Positions 52,695-62,068 of a stretch of 64,000 nucleotides of DNA are shown here, piece after piece. Where the stretch lies: the NCBI RefSeq assembly GCF_022814725.1, contig NZ_CP093442.1:1364001-1428000 (forward strand). Reading direction: 5' to 3'. The DNA comes from Bdellovibrio reynosensis (GTDB lineage: Bacteria > Bdellovibrionota > Bdellovibrionia > Bdellovibrionales > Bdellovibrionaceae). The notes under the pieces are model-generated. The model made no database searches, was not told the DNA's origin, and was given only the letters and a program-made list of their open reading frames with translations. Position 1 is the stretch's first letter; each line of letters begins with the position of its first letter. The position numbers and the translations under genes are program-made.

Positions 52695-54999
52695 TTGGAC
52701 GGAAATCCTAGAAAAAATCCGTTCCCATGCAACCAGTGAAGCCGGTCGTGAAACGATCATGAAAACCGGTCCACTAAAAAACCGCGAAGAAGCCTACAAA
52801 AGCTTTCAAGAAATTTTTAGTGCCGGTGCCGTCGTCAACCAAGGCATTCGCCCCTACATGCAAAGTCTTGATCTTTATTCGACTTGGATTGCGCGGCTAA
52901 AAAAGAACGCCGTTTTAAAAACCTTAGAGATCAAAGACGTAAGAAGTTTCTGTCTTGAAGCCTTGGCTTTAAAAGAAGCTTTAAATTCAGTAGACAACGA
53001 ATGGGCCCACTCTATTTCTTCAAGCTTGTTTCAAGCTGAAGAGCCGTTGTCGGCAATTGATTCCATCATCACCCCTGGCGGAGAAATCCGCAGTGACGCG
53101 AGCGAAACTTTATACCGCCTTTATCGCGAAAAAGAACGCTTAGCCCGCGAAGTGCAAACGACCCTAGATCGTTTGGTGAAAGATCACCAAATGGAAAACG
53201 TATTGCAAGATAAGTACGTTACTACCCGCGATGGTCGTTGGGTGTTACCCGTACGCAGTGGGATGCAACATCACCTTCCAGGTGTCATCCACGGATCTTC
53301 ACAAACCAAGCAAACTGTTTTCATGGAGCCTGAAAAGGTCATTCCGACAAACAACCGTTTGCGCCAAATCGAAGTTGAAATTGAAGATGAGATCGAAAGA
53401 TTGCTGACCGAGCTTTCCCGATATCTTTCATCAAAGGCTTCAGAAATCGAAACCGCAAGACAGCTTATGGAAGAATGCGACGTGCGTTTTGCACAAGCGC
53501 AGTTTGCGGCGTTGATTGAAGCTCATGCCATTGAGTTTTCAGAAGACACGTTAGAGCTTGTCGACGTACGCCATCCGCTTTTGCAACTTTCCGGTAAAAA
53601 AGTAGTTTCAAACTCTGTGGTGCTTGAAGGGCAAAAAAGTATTTTGCTTTTAAGTGGCCCCAATGCCGGTGGTAAAACAGTTCTACTAAAATCCATCGGT
53701 CTTGCCGCACAGATGGCAAGATGCGGACTTCCGATTTGTGCAAGCGAAAATTCAAAGCTGCCGTTCTTTACTGATGTGCTAATTGGTATCGGTGACGCGC
53801 AAAGCGTGGATGAAGAGCTTAGTACCTTTGCTGCCCACTTAAAAATTCTAAGTCGAGCTGCCACATTGAAAGGTCGCCAGAACTTAATTCTTATCGATGA
53901 AATCTGCGGATCTACAGATCCAGAAGAAGGCAGTGCCTTAGCGCGCAGTTTTATTGAAAGCTTTTCTAGCCACGATGTGTTCGGAATTATCACTTCCCAC
54001 TTAGGACCTTTGAAAGCAGGCTGGGAAGAAAGCCGCGTTCTTAACGGAAGCTTAGAATACGATCCCAAAACAGGAAGACCTACATATCAATTCATTGCCG
54101 GTATTCCTGGTGATTCCTTGGCAATTCAAACGGCAAAACGCGTGGGAGTTACCCAAGCCATTGTACAAAGAGCCATGGATGTATTAGCACCTGCGACCCG
54201 CGCGCGCTTAGAAGGCCTAGAGCAAATCGAGCAGCTAAAAAGTGACATCGCCATTTTGCAAGATCATCTTAAAAAGGAAACTCACAAGGCCAATGAAACC
54301 CGTAAAAAATACGAAGGCCTGTTAGAGCAATTCAATAAAGATAAAGAAGAGTGGCTGCAAAGGACTTTGAAAAAGGCGGAACGCAAGGTTGAAGAAGCCA
54401 TTGCCCAGGCTAAAGTCACTGAAACCTTTAAACGTCATACAGCTTTGCAAGAAGTGAAACACAAACTTCCTGAGATCGTAAAAGCAAAACCAATTACCCA
54501 ACCTGGAGCTCCGGAAAATGCGGAAGAATTCGCAAAGAAATTCCCACCAGGCTCTAAAGTGTGGGTGCCAAACTTAAGTGCCGATGGCGTCGTGCAAAGC
54601 ACACCTAATAATAAAGGTGAAGTTTTGGTTCTTTCAGGTTCCGTGCGCTTGCAATTAAATTGGCAGGATTTAAAACCTCCAGGCAAACCGCAAAATCCAA
54701 CGGCCCAATTGGTTCGCCAAAGCTCCCCGTTTGCGGCGGCTATTGCCGATGAAGATCGCACCTTGGATCTGCGCGGAAAAACTGTGGAAGATGCCTTATC
54801 AGATTTAGAACTGGCTTTAGATAAAGCAGCCACTTCTAAAGAAGATCGAATTAAAATTATTCACGGGCACGGCACAGAGGCATTGAAAAAAGCTGTGCGC
54901 ACATATTTAAGTCGCTCTATTTATGTCAAAAAATGGAAAGCGGGATCCCCGGAAGGTGGTGGCGATGGCATCACATGGGTTGAACTAGGAGAATCATAA
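52672..54999 (+). CDS. mutS2: MutS2 family ATPase with C-terminal Smr nuclease domain
   Basis: MutS2 proteins suppress recombination and, in some bacteria, rescue stalled ribosomes. ATG 52672 (MQDLVVLDWTEIL) follows AGGAG inside the end of lnt. The ATPase has Walker A LLLSGPNAGGKTVLLKSI and Walker B LILIDEICGSTDPEEGSAL. A long coiled coil (about residues 510-610) precedes a KOW-like segment (VWVPNLSADGVVQST) and the Smr domain, LDLRGKTVEDALSDLE and IKIIHGHGTEALKKAVR. The typical HGxG is intact. There is no DNA mismatch-recognition domain, as expected for MutS2. The 775 residues fit. Confidence 0.96.
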   Translation: MQDLVVLDWTEILEKIRSHATSEAGRETIMKTGPLKNREEAYKSFQEIFSAGAVVNQGIRPYMQSLDLYSTWIARLKKNAVLKTLEIKDVRSFCLEALALKEALNSVDNEWAHSISSSLFQAEEPLSAIDSIITPGGEIRSDASETLYRLYREKERLAREVQTTLDRLVKDHQMENVLQDKYVTTRDGRWVLPVRSGMQHHLPGVIHGSSQTKQTVFMEPEKVIPTNNRLRQIEVEIEDEIERLLTELSRYLSSKASEIETARQLMEECDVRFAQAQFAALIEAHAIEFSEDTLELVDVRHPLLQLSGKKVVSNSVVLEGQKSILLLSGPNAGGKTVLLKSIGLAAQMARCGLPICASENSKLPFFTDVLIGIGDAQSVDEELSTFAAHLKILSRAATLKGRQNLILIDEICGSTDPEEGSALARSFIESFSSHDVFGIITSHLGPLKAGWEESRVLNGSLEYDPKTGRPTYQFIAGIPGDSLAIQTAKRVGVTQAIVQRAMDVLAPATRARLEGLEQIEQLKSDIAILQDHLKKETHKANETRKKYEGLLEQFNKDKEEWLQRTLKKAERKVEEAIAQAKVTETFKRHTALQEVKHKLPEIVKAKPITQPGAPENAEEFAKKFPPGSKVWVPNLSADGVVQSTPNNKGEVLVLSGSVRLQLNWQDLKPPGKPQNPTAQLVRQSSPFAAAIADEDRTLDLRGKTVEDALSDLELALDKAATSKEDRIKIIHGHGTEALKKAVRTYLSRSIYVKKWKAGSPEGGGDGITWVELGES

Positions 55000-55032
55000 A
55001 AAAAATCCCATCGCGAAGATGGGATTTTTTTT
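55000..55032. terminator. terminator between mutS2 and the Cys-rich gene
   Basis: AAAAATCCCATC-GCGAA-GATGGGATTTTT with T and A tracts on either side serves both convergent genes. Confidence 0.88.
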
Positions 55033-55040
55033 GCCAAAAC

Positions 55041-55289
55041 TTAGTTTGGAGTTGGATCTTCTGGAAGGGGTCTTTCAGGCATACACACAAAACCACACTT
55101 CACATGACAGCCACGGAACGCATCCCAACAGTATTTCGCAATCATGCGATATCCTGTTGAACAGCGATGAGCCGTTGGCTCTACCACGAATGCCTCTTGC
55201 ATATCTTCAAAACTTTGTACTTCATTGGCCTGTGCTATTGCACCTGACATTGAAACCACAGCAAAAATTGCTACAATAAATGTTTTCAT
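55041..55289 (-). CDS. small secreted Cys-rich protein
   Basis: Family not recognised. A signal peptide (residues 1-20, SGAIAQA) leads to about 62 mature residues with five cysteines (RCSTGY, YCWDAF, GCHVKCGFVC), implying disulfide bonds outside the cytoplasm, and a Pro-rich C-terminus. AGGAGG lies five bases before the ATG region. Small secreted disulfide-rich proteins in predators could act on prey or protect the predator; this is not shown. Confidence 0.75.
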   Translation of the reverse strand: MKTFIVAIFAVVSMSGAIAQANEVQSFEDMQEAFVVEPTAHRCSTGYRMIAKYCWDAFRGCHVKCGFVCMPERPLPEDPTPN

Positions 55290-55371
55290 AGGTTAATTCC
55301 TCCTGCAAAGGAGCGTATTTAGGCACATGAAGAGTTACCAATAACTTTTAGGAAATGTGTGGGAAGTCAGT

Positions 55372-56811
55372 ATGTTTACGGATCTTAATATTTCAAGCTG
55401 GATACTGTCTAAATCCTTAAGTCTTTCTTACTTCATTGCATTCCTATCTTTGCTGCCGCAAGTGCTAGGGCTTTACGGGCACAATGGTATTTTGTCCATC
55501 GATCACCTTTTAAATCTGTTAGATAAAGAAATGCGGGCAGAGCGATTCTATCATGTCCCAAGTCTTTTCTGGCTTTACTCTTCGGATCTAGCACTGAAAG
55601 GCATGTGCTTTATCGGAATGATGGCAGCCTCGCTTTCGTTTTTAGGATTTAGTCAAACATGGATGTTATTGATCTGCTTTCTTGCTTACTTAAGTTTTGT
55701 AAGTTGCGGGCAGGTGTTCTTAGGTTATCAGTGGGACAGTCTGCTTTTAGAATTTGGATTTATCGGACTTTTCTTTGGGCCGTTAAAATGGGAATGGATT
55801 CCGCTAGGCGCCTATGCGATTCATCCGTTGATTTATGTTTTATGTTTGTTCTTGTTGTTTAAGCTGATGTTTTTATCTGGCGTCGTAAAACTGACCAGCA
55901 AAGATCCGGTGTGGAAAAATCTGACGGCATTAACCTATCACTATTGGACTCAACCCCTGCCAAATCCCATCGCTTTTTTTGCTGATAAGTTGCCTTTACA
56001 CTTTCAGCGCTTTTCCACTTTGATCATGTTTTTTACAGAGATTGTAGCGCCGTTTTTTATTTTTATTCCAGGTCCTACACAAGTATTAGCCGTGATCTTT
56101 TTAGCGGGCCTGCAGGTTTTAATTCTGCTAACGGGGAATTATGCATTTTTTAATCTTATCACCTTGGGACTTATTTTCGGGGTTCTGCCCGATTCGGTGT
56201 GGGGTTTTAAGATTAATTGGGTTGAAACAACCACGATACCAACGTGGGCTGCAGTTTTTGCGGCGGTTTTACTTATTCCCTCTTCAGTCTTTTGGATTTA
56301 CAAAAGTATTTTTGAAAACGACAAGAAGTTGGATTTCATGCTGCCGCTTTTAAGACTGCTTTACCCATTTCGCATCTCAAATCCCTATGGGCTTTTTGCG
56401 GTGATGACGAAAACTCGCCCCGAGTTGGTTTTAGAAGGCAGTAACGACGGCATACATTGGGAAGAATACGAATTTAAGCATAAACCAACTTCACTAAAAC
56501 GAATGCCACCCATTGTGGCCCCTCACCAACCGCGACTGGATTGGCAGATGTGGTTTGCGGCTTTAGAAAGTTTCAACGACAACCTGTGGTTGCAAAACTT
56601 GATGACACGCATTTTTCAGCAAGCTCCGGATGTTTTAGCTCTGTTTGAAAAAGATCCTTTTAAAGGAAAATCGCCGAAGGCTTTACGTTTAATCAAGTAT
56701 CACTATAAGTTTGCGACGTGGGAACAATGGCGCAAGCAAGGCATTTGGTGGCAACGAGAGATGGTTGGCTTTTACGGGCCCACTTTTCAGATCGAAGAAT
56801 TTGTTGAATAG
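55372..56811 (+). CDS. lipase maturation factor (LMF) family membrane protein
   Basis: Eight or more hydrophobic helices form the N-terminal 300 residues. The family-specific segments include LGYQWDSLLLEFGFIGLFFG, LTYHYWTQPLPNPIAFFADKLP and NYAFFNLITLGLIFG, as in the LMF1 family of lipase maturation factors. The C-terminal soluble part (WLQNLMTRIFQQAPDVLALFEKDPF) is the conserved domain of that family. In animals LMF1 aids folding of secreted lipases. The bacterial role is unknown. The start is uncertain between ATG 55372 (MFTDLN) and an in-frame GTG at 55357 that follows AGGA. Confidence 0.85.
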   Translation: MFTDLNISSWILSKSLSLSYFIAFLSLLPQVLGLYGHNGILSIDHLLNLLDKEMRAERFYHVPSLFWLYSSDLALKGMCFIGMMAASLSFLGFSQTWMLLICFLAYLSFVSCGQVFLGYQWDSLLLEFGFIGLFFGPLKWEWIPLGAYAIHPLIYVLCLFLLFKLMFLSGVVKLTSKDPVWKNLTALTYHYWTQPLPNPIAFFADKLPLHFQRFSTLIMFFTEIVAPFFIFIPGPTQVLAVIFLAGLQVLILLTGNYAFFNLITLGLIFGVLPDSVWGFKINWVETTTIPTWAAVFAAVLLIPSSVFWIYKSIFENDKKLDFMLPLLRLLYPFRISNPYGLFAVMTKTRPELVLEGSNDGIHWEEYEFKHKPTSLKRMPPIVAPHQPRLDWQMWFAALESFNDNLWLQNLMTRIFQQAPDVLALFEKDPFKGKSPKALRLIKYHYKFATWEQWRKQGIWWQREMVGFYGPTFQIEEFVE

Positions 56812-56850
56812 ATAAATTCGTTTCTGTCCGCAGGAAAAAGTCCATTTTCC

Positions 56851-56873
56851 CAAACAAGTTTTATAATTGTTTG
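56851..56873 (+). promoter_or_regulatory. palindromic -10 region of the RCC1-repeat gene
   Basis: CAAACAA (56851-56857) and TTGTTTG (56867-56873) form a perfect 7-bp inverted repeat around GTTTTATAA, which contains a TATAAT -10 at 56862-56867. The overlap suggests a regulator binding over the promoter. Confidence 0.5.
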
Positions 56874-56928
56874 TCTGCAAATAAATTTCCTCCTACCATT
56901 TTTAGGTAACCGTTGGAGGAAATGTCCC

Positions 56929-59151
56929 ATGTCTGATGAATTTTTAGATCTTGAACGTCGGAATTTCCTTGAGTCAGTCGCAAAAGGCGTGATCGGTTTA
57001 TCCACCACCGCATTCTGGGCGAAGGCTTCTTCACTGGGTTTGTTGTCGCTGGTTCCGAATGAAGCAGATGCGCAGATGATTCCGCATGGCGCTTGGAAAA
57101 GACGAACCATCAAAGGTGCGTTTGCCTGGGGCTCAAATTCTAATTTTTCATTTGGTAACGGCAGCGGACCATCTACATCATCGCCAGTTCATATTGGTGC
57201 CAACTGGTCACATATTTCAGCGAATACAAATTCAGCATTGGGAATAAAATCAGATGGCAGTCTTTGGGGCTGGGGAGTTAATCCTAATTTTCAGCTGGGT
57301 GATGGAACGAACACAGCTAGGTCTTCTGCTATTCAAATTGGAAATGAGACAAATTGGTTATCAGTGGATGCAGGAAGCTATCATACCGTAGGCATAAGAA
57401 ATGACGGGACTCTTTGGGGTTGGGGTACCAACATCTATGGCGCAATAGGAATTTCCACTGCTGTTCCCAATCAGGTCAACGCTCAATTAGACTGGGCGGA
57501 CATTGCTTGCGGCACGAATCATACACTTGCAATTAAGGCTGATGGCACATTGTGGGGATGGGGATGGAATGCTTTTGGAATAATTGGTGACGGAACTTCA
57601 ACAAATAAACTTTCTCCGACTCAGATAGGGACGTTGACTAACTGGCAAAAAATTTCCGCTGGATATGCGCATTCGCTTGCAATAAAGACGGATGGCAGTC
57701 TTTGGGCTTGGGGAAATAATAATAACGGCGCACTTGGCGACAACACGACTACAAGCAAGTCTTCGCCAATTCAAATTGGAACTCCTCATATATGGACAAA
57801 AATATCTACTGGCCAATCTTTTTCAATGGCTATTAAAAATGATGGCTCGTTGTGGACCTGGGGCTATAATTCCGTGGGGCAATTAGGCGATTTTACAACT
57901 ATAGATAAATCAATACCCACTCAAGTAGGAACAGCTACAAACTGGTCAAAGATTGCTTCAGGCTATTCCCATAGTTTAGCAATTAAATCTAACGGAAGTC
58001 TCTGGAGTTGGGGATCTAATGTGAATGGACGGCTCGGTCTGGGTGATACACTTGATAGATCTTCTCCTATTCAAATTGGCGTTTTGACAAACTGGAGTCA
58101 TATTAGCGGCGGACTTCATTTCTCATTAGCTCTACGAAATGACAATATGTTGTATGCTATGGGTGAGATCAACAACAGCATATCTCCAGTCGCTGTCGGC
58201 GCTTTACCTGTATGGAGTACGATGTCAGCGGGACATCAGCACGCTCTGGCGATAAAAACTGACGGAAGTTTGTGGGCTTGGGGATATAATAATAGTGGAT
58301 GTATAGGTAACGGAATGACCGGTGGCAGTTATTCTTCTCCTATTCAAATTGGCGCATCGTTAACGTGGTCAAAAGTAGCTGCAGGCTTTAGGCATTCAGC
58401 AGCAACAAAATCTGACGGCAGCTTGTGGGTGTGGGGAGAAAATGATTATGGCCAAGTGGGGGTTCTCTATAAAAGTCCAACTCAGGTCGGCGCGCAAAAC
58501 GATTGGGCCTTCATTTCCTCAGGAAGCTCACACACATTGGCGTTAAAACAAAATGGAAGTCTATGGGGTTGGGGATCTAACGGTTTGGGGCAAATTGGTA
58601 ATGGGTCAGCCGACACCGTTCCTACACCCTGGATGATAAATGCAGGTCCATGGCTTGACTGCAGTGCTAGCGCTAGCCATTCCTTAGCCGTCAAAGCCGA
58701 CGGTACATTGTGGACGTGGGGTTACAATGCAAGCGGACAACTAGGAAATAACGGAACTGCCACTTCTCTAAGTCCCATGCAAATCGGAACTTTAACAAAC
58801 TGGAGAAAAGTATCAGCAGGCGCAAGTCATTCCCTCGCTGTCAAATCAGATGGAACCATCTGGGCATGGGGCGCAAATTCTAACGGCCAACTTGGCGATG
58901 GAAGTACAACAAATAGGTTGTCCCCCGTATTCTTAGGACCAAATACTCAATGGAAAATTGTAAGTGCTGGCGCAGACTTTTCACTCGGTTTAAGGGAAGA
59001 TGGCTCTTTATGGGGATGGGGCACAAACACGAGCGGTCAATTGGGCCATGCGCCGATCACCAACCGGAGTTCGCCAGTACAAATAGGAACTTTGACCCAT
59101 TGGGATAAAATTTTTTCTGGAACTTCGACTGGTTTTGCAATTACGACCTAA
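56929..59151 (+). CDS. Tat-exported RCC1-repeat protein
   Basis: The N-terminus LERRNFLESVAKG with Arg-Arg at residues 10-11 is a twin-arginine signal, with likely cleavage after A48 (ADA-Q). The remainder has fourteen RCC1-type repeats of about 50 residues, each with a SLWxWGxN core and a SSPIQIG or SHSLAIKSDG segment. Fourteen repeats would make two seven-bladed propellers; the eighth (MLYAMGEI) is degenerate. The protein is probably folded before export and surface exposed or secreted. It converges with the fibre gene, overlapping by a few bases. GGAGG precedes the ATG, and its promoter lies in a palindrome. Ligand unknown. Confidence 0.88.
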   Translation: MSDEFLDLERRNFLESVAKGVIGLSTTAFWAKASSLGLLSLVPNEADAQMIPHGAWKRRTIKGAFAWGSNSNFSFGNGSGPSTSSPVHIGANWSHISANTNSALGIKSDGSLWGWGVNPNFQLGDGTNTARSSAIQIGNETNWLSVDAGSYHTVGIRNDGTLWGWGTNIYGAIGISTAVPNQVNAQLDWADIACGTNHTLAIKADGTLWGWGWNAFGIIGDGTSTNKLSPTQIGTLTNWQKISAGYAHSLAIKTDGSLWAWGNNNNGALGDNTTTSKSSPIQIGTPHIWTKISTGQSFSMAIKNDGSLWTWGYNSVGQLGDFTTIDKSIPTQVGTATNWSKIASGYSHSLAIKSNGSLWSWGSNVNGRLGLGDTLDRSSPIQIGVLTNWSHISGGLHFSLALRNDNMLYAMGEINNSISPVAVGALPVWSTMSAGHQHALAIKTDGSLWAWGYNNSGCIGNGMTGGSYSSPIQIGASLTWSKVAAGFRHSAATKSDGSLWVWGENDYGQVGVLYKSPTQVGAQNDWAFISSGSSHTLALKQNGSLWGWGSNGLGQIGNGSADTVPTPWMINAGPWLDCSASASHSLAVKADGTLWTWGYNASGQLGNNGTATSLSPMQIGTLTNWRKVSAGASHSLAVKSDGTIWAWGANSNGQLGDGSTTNRLSPVFLGPNTQWKIVSAGADFSLGLREDGSLWGWGTNTSGQLGHAPITNRSSPVQIGTLTHWDKIFSGTSTGFAITT

Positions 59152-60665
59152 TATCCCGGAATCCAAGTTACATAGACGTGAGTGCCAGACACAAGAAGTG
59201 AATAGAGCGTATGTTTGGAAGGGATCGTAGGACCATGATCAGGCGGCATATGCATAGTGAGTGCAGTCGACCCTGCATCAGAAAATGCTAAGAACGAGCA
59301 AGTCGTTGATGAAGCTCCCTGTACGATGAACGAATAGGATCCACCATCTTTTATATTGTGAAAAGTAAAAGCACCGCAGCTTGATGTGGTTGAAAAAAGA
59401 TTTCCATTAGCAAAATCAATGGTAGAACCTGCAACTGAAGTTGTGGATTTCATAAGAAGTGCATTAGAAATCTTTACGGTTCCAGATTTATCTATATTTA
59501 CCCGTGTTGTCCCATCGGTAACCAGATTCAACGTTTGAAAACTCGAAGTGCCCACAGTCATTGTTGCAGCGGAAGAATTACCTCCATCTATCACTGCAGT
59601 GCTTGGCAATACACTTTGACTCAAAGTCCCCGAAGTAATCAGCCCCGCAGAAATATTAGATATACCCAAATTCCCCGCCGTCACATTCAGTGGCGCAGAA
59701 ACACCCAAAGCAGTGTAAGCCCCAGCACCCGTGCGCTGAACAATCCCCGTTAACGCAATCCCGGCAATGCCGTTCAACTCTGCATTTGAATTTTGCTTCC
59801 CATTAAAAGTCGACCAATCTGCTTGGGTTAAGTAACCATCAGTAACAGCGGACGATGCAGTCATATTCACCACCGGATCGGTGGCGCTGCCCGTTATTGA
59901 TAACGGCGGATTTGCACTGACTGAATTCACTGAACCACCACCACCTGCCGCCGCAGCGGCGCAGACCCAACCTGTGCCAGTGGTGTACTTCAATGTTTCG
60001 TTGTTATTACAAGCAACCCCATTTGGCTTATAATCAAAATATTTTCCAGCCGCACTGATCAATTTATCAACCGATAATCCTGCCAAAAAACCGTCAGCAA
60101 CAGAATTGGAACAACTTACCGTCGTGCCATCAAAATTAAGAATTGAACCAGCACCGCAACCAACGCCAGGTTTTGTTAATAGATCAGAAGCGGCAAGTTC
60201 CCCGACTTTACCAGCACGATGGGCATACATCGACTGCCCGATGGGACGTAAAGGAACGGTCGAAGTAAAAGTTTTCCACCCTGTCCCATCATGAAATTTA
60301 ATTTTTAATAAATAAGGATTCGTTCCTGCAGGAGTATAAGTTCCCCCTCCATCGCACGAAATGCTTGAAGCAGAGCTATTGAACACATCCAAAAGACTTC
60401 CACCAAACCCCACCGTTCCCGTTCCTAAAGGATGTTCAAATAATCCATCGGATGAAGATAGATCATAGACTGCACTTTGCTCGCGATAAAGAACACATGT
60501 TTCGGCTGGATCATAAACACTGAATTCAAATGCAACGGTTGCAGAATTTAACACACTTCCATCCGGCTTGAACAAACGACCACTGATGGTCATCGAATTC
60601 GCCACAGCCAAAGCCGACGAAGCAAACAAGCTTAATATTAAAGTGGTTAAAAATGCCTTCATCAC
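59148..60665 (-). CDS. secreted fibre-like protein sharing the N-terminal domain of the large fibre
   Basis: A signal peptide (about residues 1-20, ASSALAVA) is followed by a domain that aligns with residues 21-160 of the 6488 fibre: CVLYREQSAVYDLSSSDGLF, HPLGTGTVG, SCDGGGTYTP, FHDGTGWKTF. The middle is tail-fibre-like (YLTQADWSTFNGKQ, VIDGGNSSAATMTVG, also shared with the large fibre). It lacks the S74 chaperone: the C-terminus (TTSSCGAFTFHNIKDGGSYSF, HVYVTWIPGY) is a different beta-rich domain, probably binding or capping. It is 42 bases downstream of a lipoprotein gene on the same strand. Confidence 0.8.
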   Translation of the reverse strand: MMKAFLTTLILSLFASSALAVANSMTISGRLFKPDGSVLNSATVAFEFSVYDPAETCVLYREQSAVYDLSSSDGLFEHPLGTGTVGFGGSLLDVFNSSASSISCDGGGTYTPAGTNPYLLKIKFHDGTGWKTFTSTVPLRPIGQSMYAHRAGKVGELAASDLLTKPGVGCGAGSILNFDGTTVSCSNSVADGFLAGLSVDKLISAAGKYFDYKPNGVACNNNETLKYTTGTGWVCAAAAAGGGGSVNSVSANPPLSITGSATDPVVNMTASSAVTDGYLTQADWSTFNGKQNSNAELNGIAGIALTGIVQRTGAGAYTALGVSAPLNVTAGNLGISNISAGLITSGTLSQSVLPSTAVIDGGNSSAATMTVGTSSFQTLNLVTDGTTRVNIDKSGTVKISNALLMKSTTSVAGSTIDFANGNLFSTTSSCGAFTFHNIKDGGSYSFIVQGASSTTCSFLAFSDAGSTALTMHMPPDHGPTIPSKHTLYSLLVSGTHVYVTWIPGY

Positions 60666-60707
60666 ATTAGATATTTCGGCATCTAAAATGCTTTGCTTAA
60701 CGGCTAA

Positions 60708-60974
60708 TTAAAAGGAAAGACTGCGGATTTCTAAAGAATAATTGTCTGAAGTTTTCAGCTTCTTCAACTCAGCCCCAGAATGAATCAAGACCTGACTGCG
60801 ATATCCATCACTTGTAGTAATAGACTGGTTAGCACTAATCCCTGACTGAACAAACGACTTATCTGCGACTTTAGGCTTTGATGGCAAAATCAAATAATCA
60901 ACCTGCGGCACAGTATCACTGCACGCACTAAGACTTATCATGATGAGACAAATAGTTATTACTTTGCCAGCCAT
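60708..60974 (-). CDS. small lipoprotein upstream of the fibre gene
   Basis: The lipobox is LSACSD with the lipidated Cys at residue 18. The mature 70 residues have no recognised domain but carry a basic Lys pattern (KPKVADKS, ELKKLKTS). It is expressed just before the fibre-like gene in an apparent two-gene operon, so it may tether or help secrete that protein. This is inferred from position only. Confidence 0.65.
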   Translation of the reverse strand: MAGKVITICLIMISLSACSDTVPQVDYLILPSKPKVADKSFVQSGISANQSITTSDGYRSQVLIHSGAELKKLKTSDNYSLEIRSLSF

Positions 60975-61138
60975 GATTTCTTTTCGGTGAATCTTAATTA
61001 AACCTCAACAGGGCACCTTTATTTCGCCACCTAGACATTTCGTTGACGTACCAGAGTGATATCGTTTCAAGAAGAGATTTTTCTAAATTGTAAGTACGCG
61101 ATTTTAAAAGTCATTTTATTCCGTCCCAGACTGAAATA

Positions 61139-61154
61139 TGGCACCGCACTTGCT
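61139..61154 (+). promoter_or_regulatory. consensus sigma-54 promoter
   Basis: TGGCACCGCACTTGCT matches TGGCAC-N5-TTGCW without mismatch, with GG and GC ten bases apart. It ends 60 bases before the lipoprotein gene at 61215. Confidence 0.75.
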
Positions 61155-61214
61155 TTAGAAATCAGCATAAAGAAATTAATTCCGGCAAAGCTGGACAAAA
61201 AATAGAGGCTTTAT

Positions 61215-61967
61215 ATGAAAACAACAAAACAACAAATCATCACTGTCTTACTTACTTTGACTGCAGCAACTCTATTAGTTGGTTGTTCTAAAGGTGCTCA
61301 AGTTGGCAGCGAAGACTATTCAAGTCGCGTGACTGAAACTGACATTACTGCTTCTTCGACAAAGCCTTTAGCTTACTGCAATCAGGCGACAGGTTCTGAA
61401 ATCACATCCAAAATGAAAGTTTACCAAGAAAATAATGCTGTTCGCATGGACCTAGTTTATGTTCGCCTAACAGCACTACCTGCTAGCTTTAAAAACGATC
61501 AGTCTTATATCTCTATGTGGAAGTGGTTATCTAACTCTGCAGGCAGCACTTATCTAGATTCTTCAGCTTTAGAATTTGTTTTAATTGATTCAACGAACAA
61601 CCAAGCACTTACTAACTGGAAAACAACCCTTAAGTGGAGTGATGTTGCCTCTGCAGCTTCGGGCCTTGGTATCACGGATCCACAAACATTCTTTAATCGC
61701 GTGAACATCTTGGTCAATCTTAAAGATGCCCAAGGTGAATACGACGCTTTAAAAATCACGCACTACAATTTAACAACACACAAAGCGATCAGCCAAACTG
61801 ACGGTTTGTTACCGATGTTTTACGCAAATCCAAACGACTATGCGACAGAAGCTTCAGGTCATGCTCGTGCCGAAGTTCTAAAAAACCTGCACCCTTTTGC
61901 TAGCCAAGTTGGTCAGGGGTTTTCTTCGACTCAATATCAATCGATGGCGAATGCATTTTGCTTTTAA
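61215..61967 (+). CDS. lipoprotein, function unknown
   Basis: The lipobox is LLVGCS with Cys at residue 24. The 225 mature residues show no domain I recognise; TFFNRVNILVNLKDAQGEYDALKITHYN and YANPNDYATEASGHARAEVLKNL suggest a compact alpha/beta fold, with a C-terminal Cys and another Cys in LAYCNQ. It has its own near-perfect sigma-54 promoter 60 bases upstream, implying strong, activator-dependent control. It begins a run of three lipoprotein genes at the end of the window. Confidence 0.75.
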   Translation: MKTTKQQIITVLLTLTAATLLVGCSKGAQVGSEDYSSRVTETDITASSTKPLAYCNQATGSEITSKMKVYQENNAVRMDLVYVRLTALPASFKNDQSYISMWKWLSNSAGSTYLDSSALEFVLIDSTNNQALTNWKTTLKWSDVASAASGLGITDPQTFFNRVNILVNLKDAQGEYDALKITHYNLTTHKAISQTDGLLPMFYANPNDYATEASGHARAEVLKNLHPFASQVGQGFSSTQYQSMANAFCF

Positions 61968-62035
61968 TCCGAATTTCAAGACCGTAATCCGAAAATAAAG
62001 AACTAGAATGCTTTAAATTCTTTATAGCGCCTCTC

Positions 62036-62064
62036 AGACCCGGCATTGCCCTTGCAGTGCGGGT
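62036..62064 (+). promoter_or_regulatory. hairpin abutting the start codon of the collagen-like gene
   Basis: GACCCG and CGGGTC form a 6-bp stem that ends four bases before ATG 62069, where a Shine-Dalgarno sequence should be; none is visible. The interior CGGCATTGCCCTTGCA has sigma-54-like GG-N10-GC spacing, probably by chance. Confidence 0.35.
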
Positions 62065-62068
62065 CAGT

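Noticed and set aside
62041-62056. Second sigma-54 promoter (CGGCATTGCCCTTGCA) before the collagen-like gene
   Set aside because: The start would fall on the ATG itself, two positions of the -24 box differ, and the sequence is part of a hairpin.
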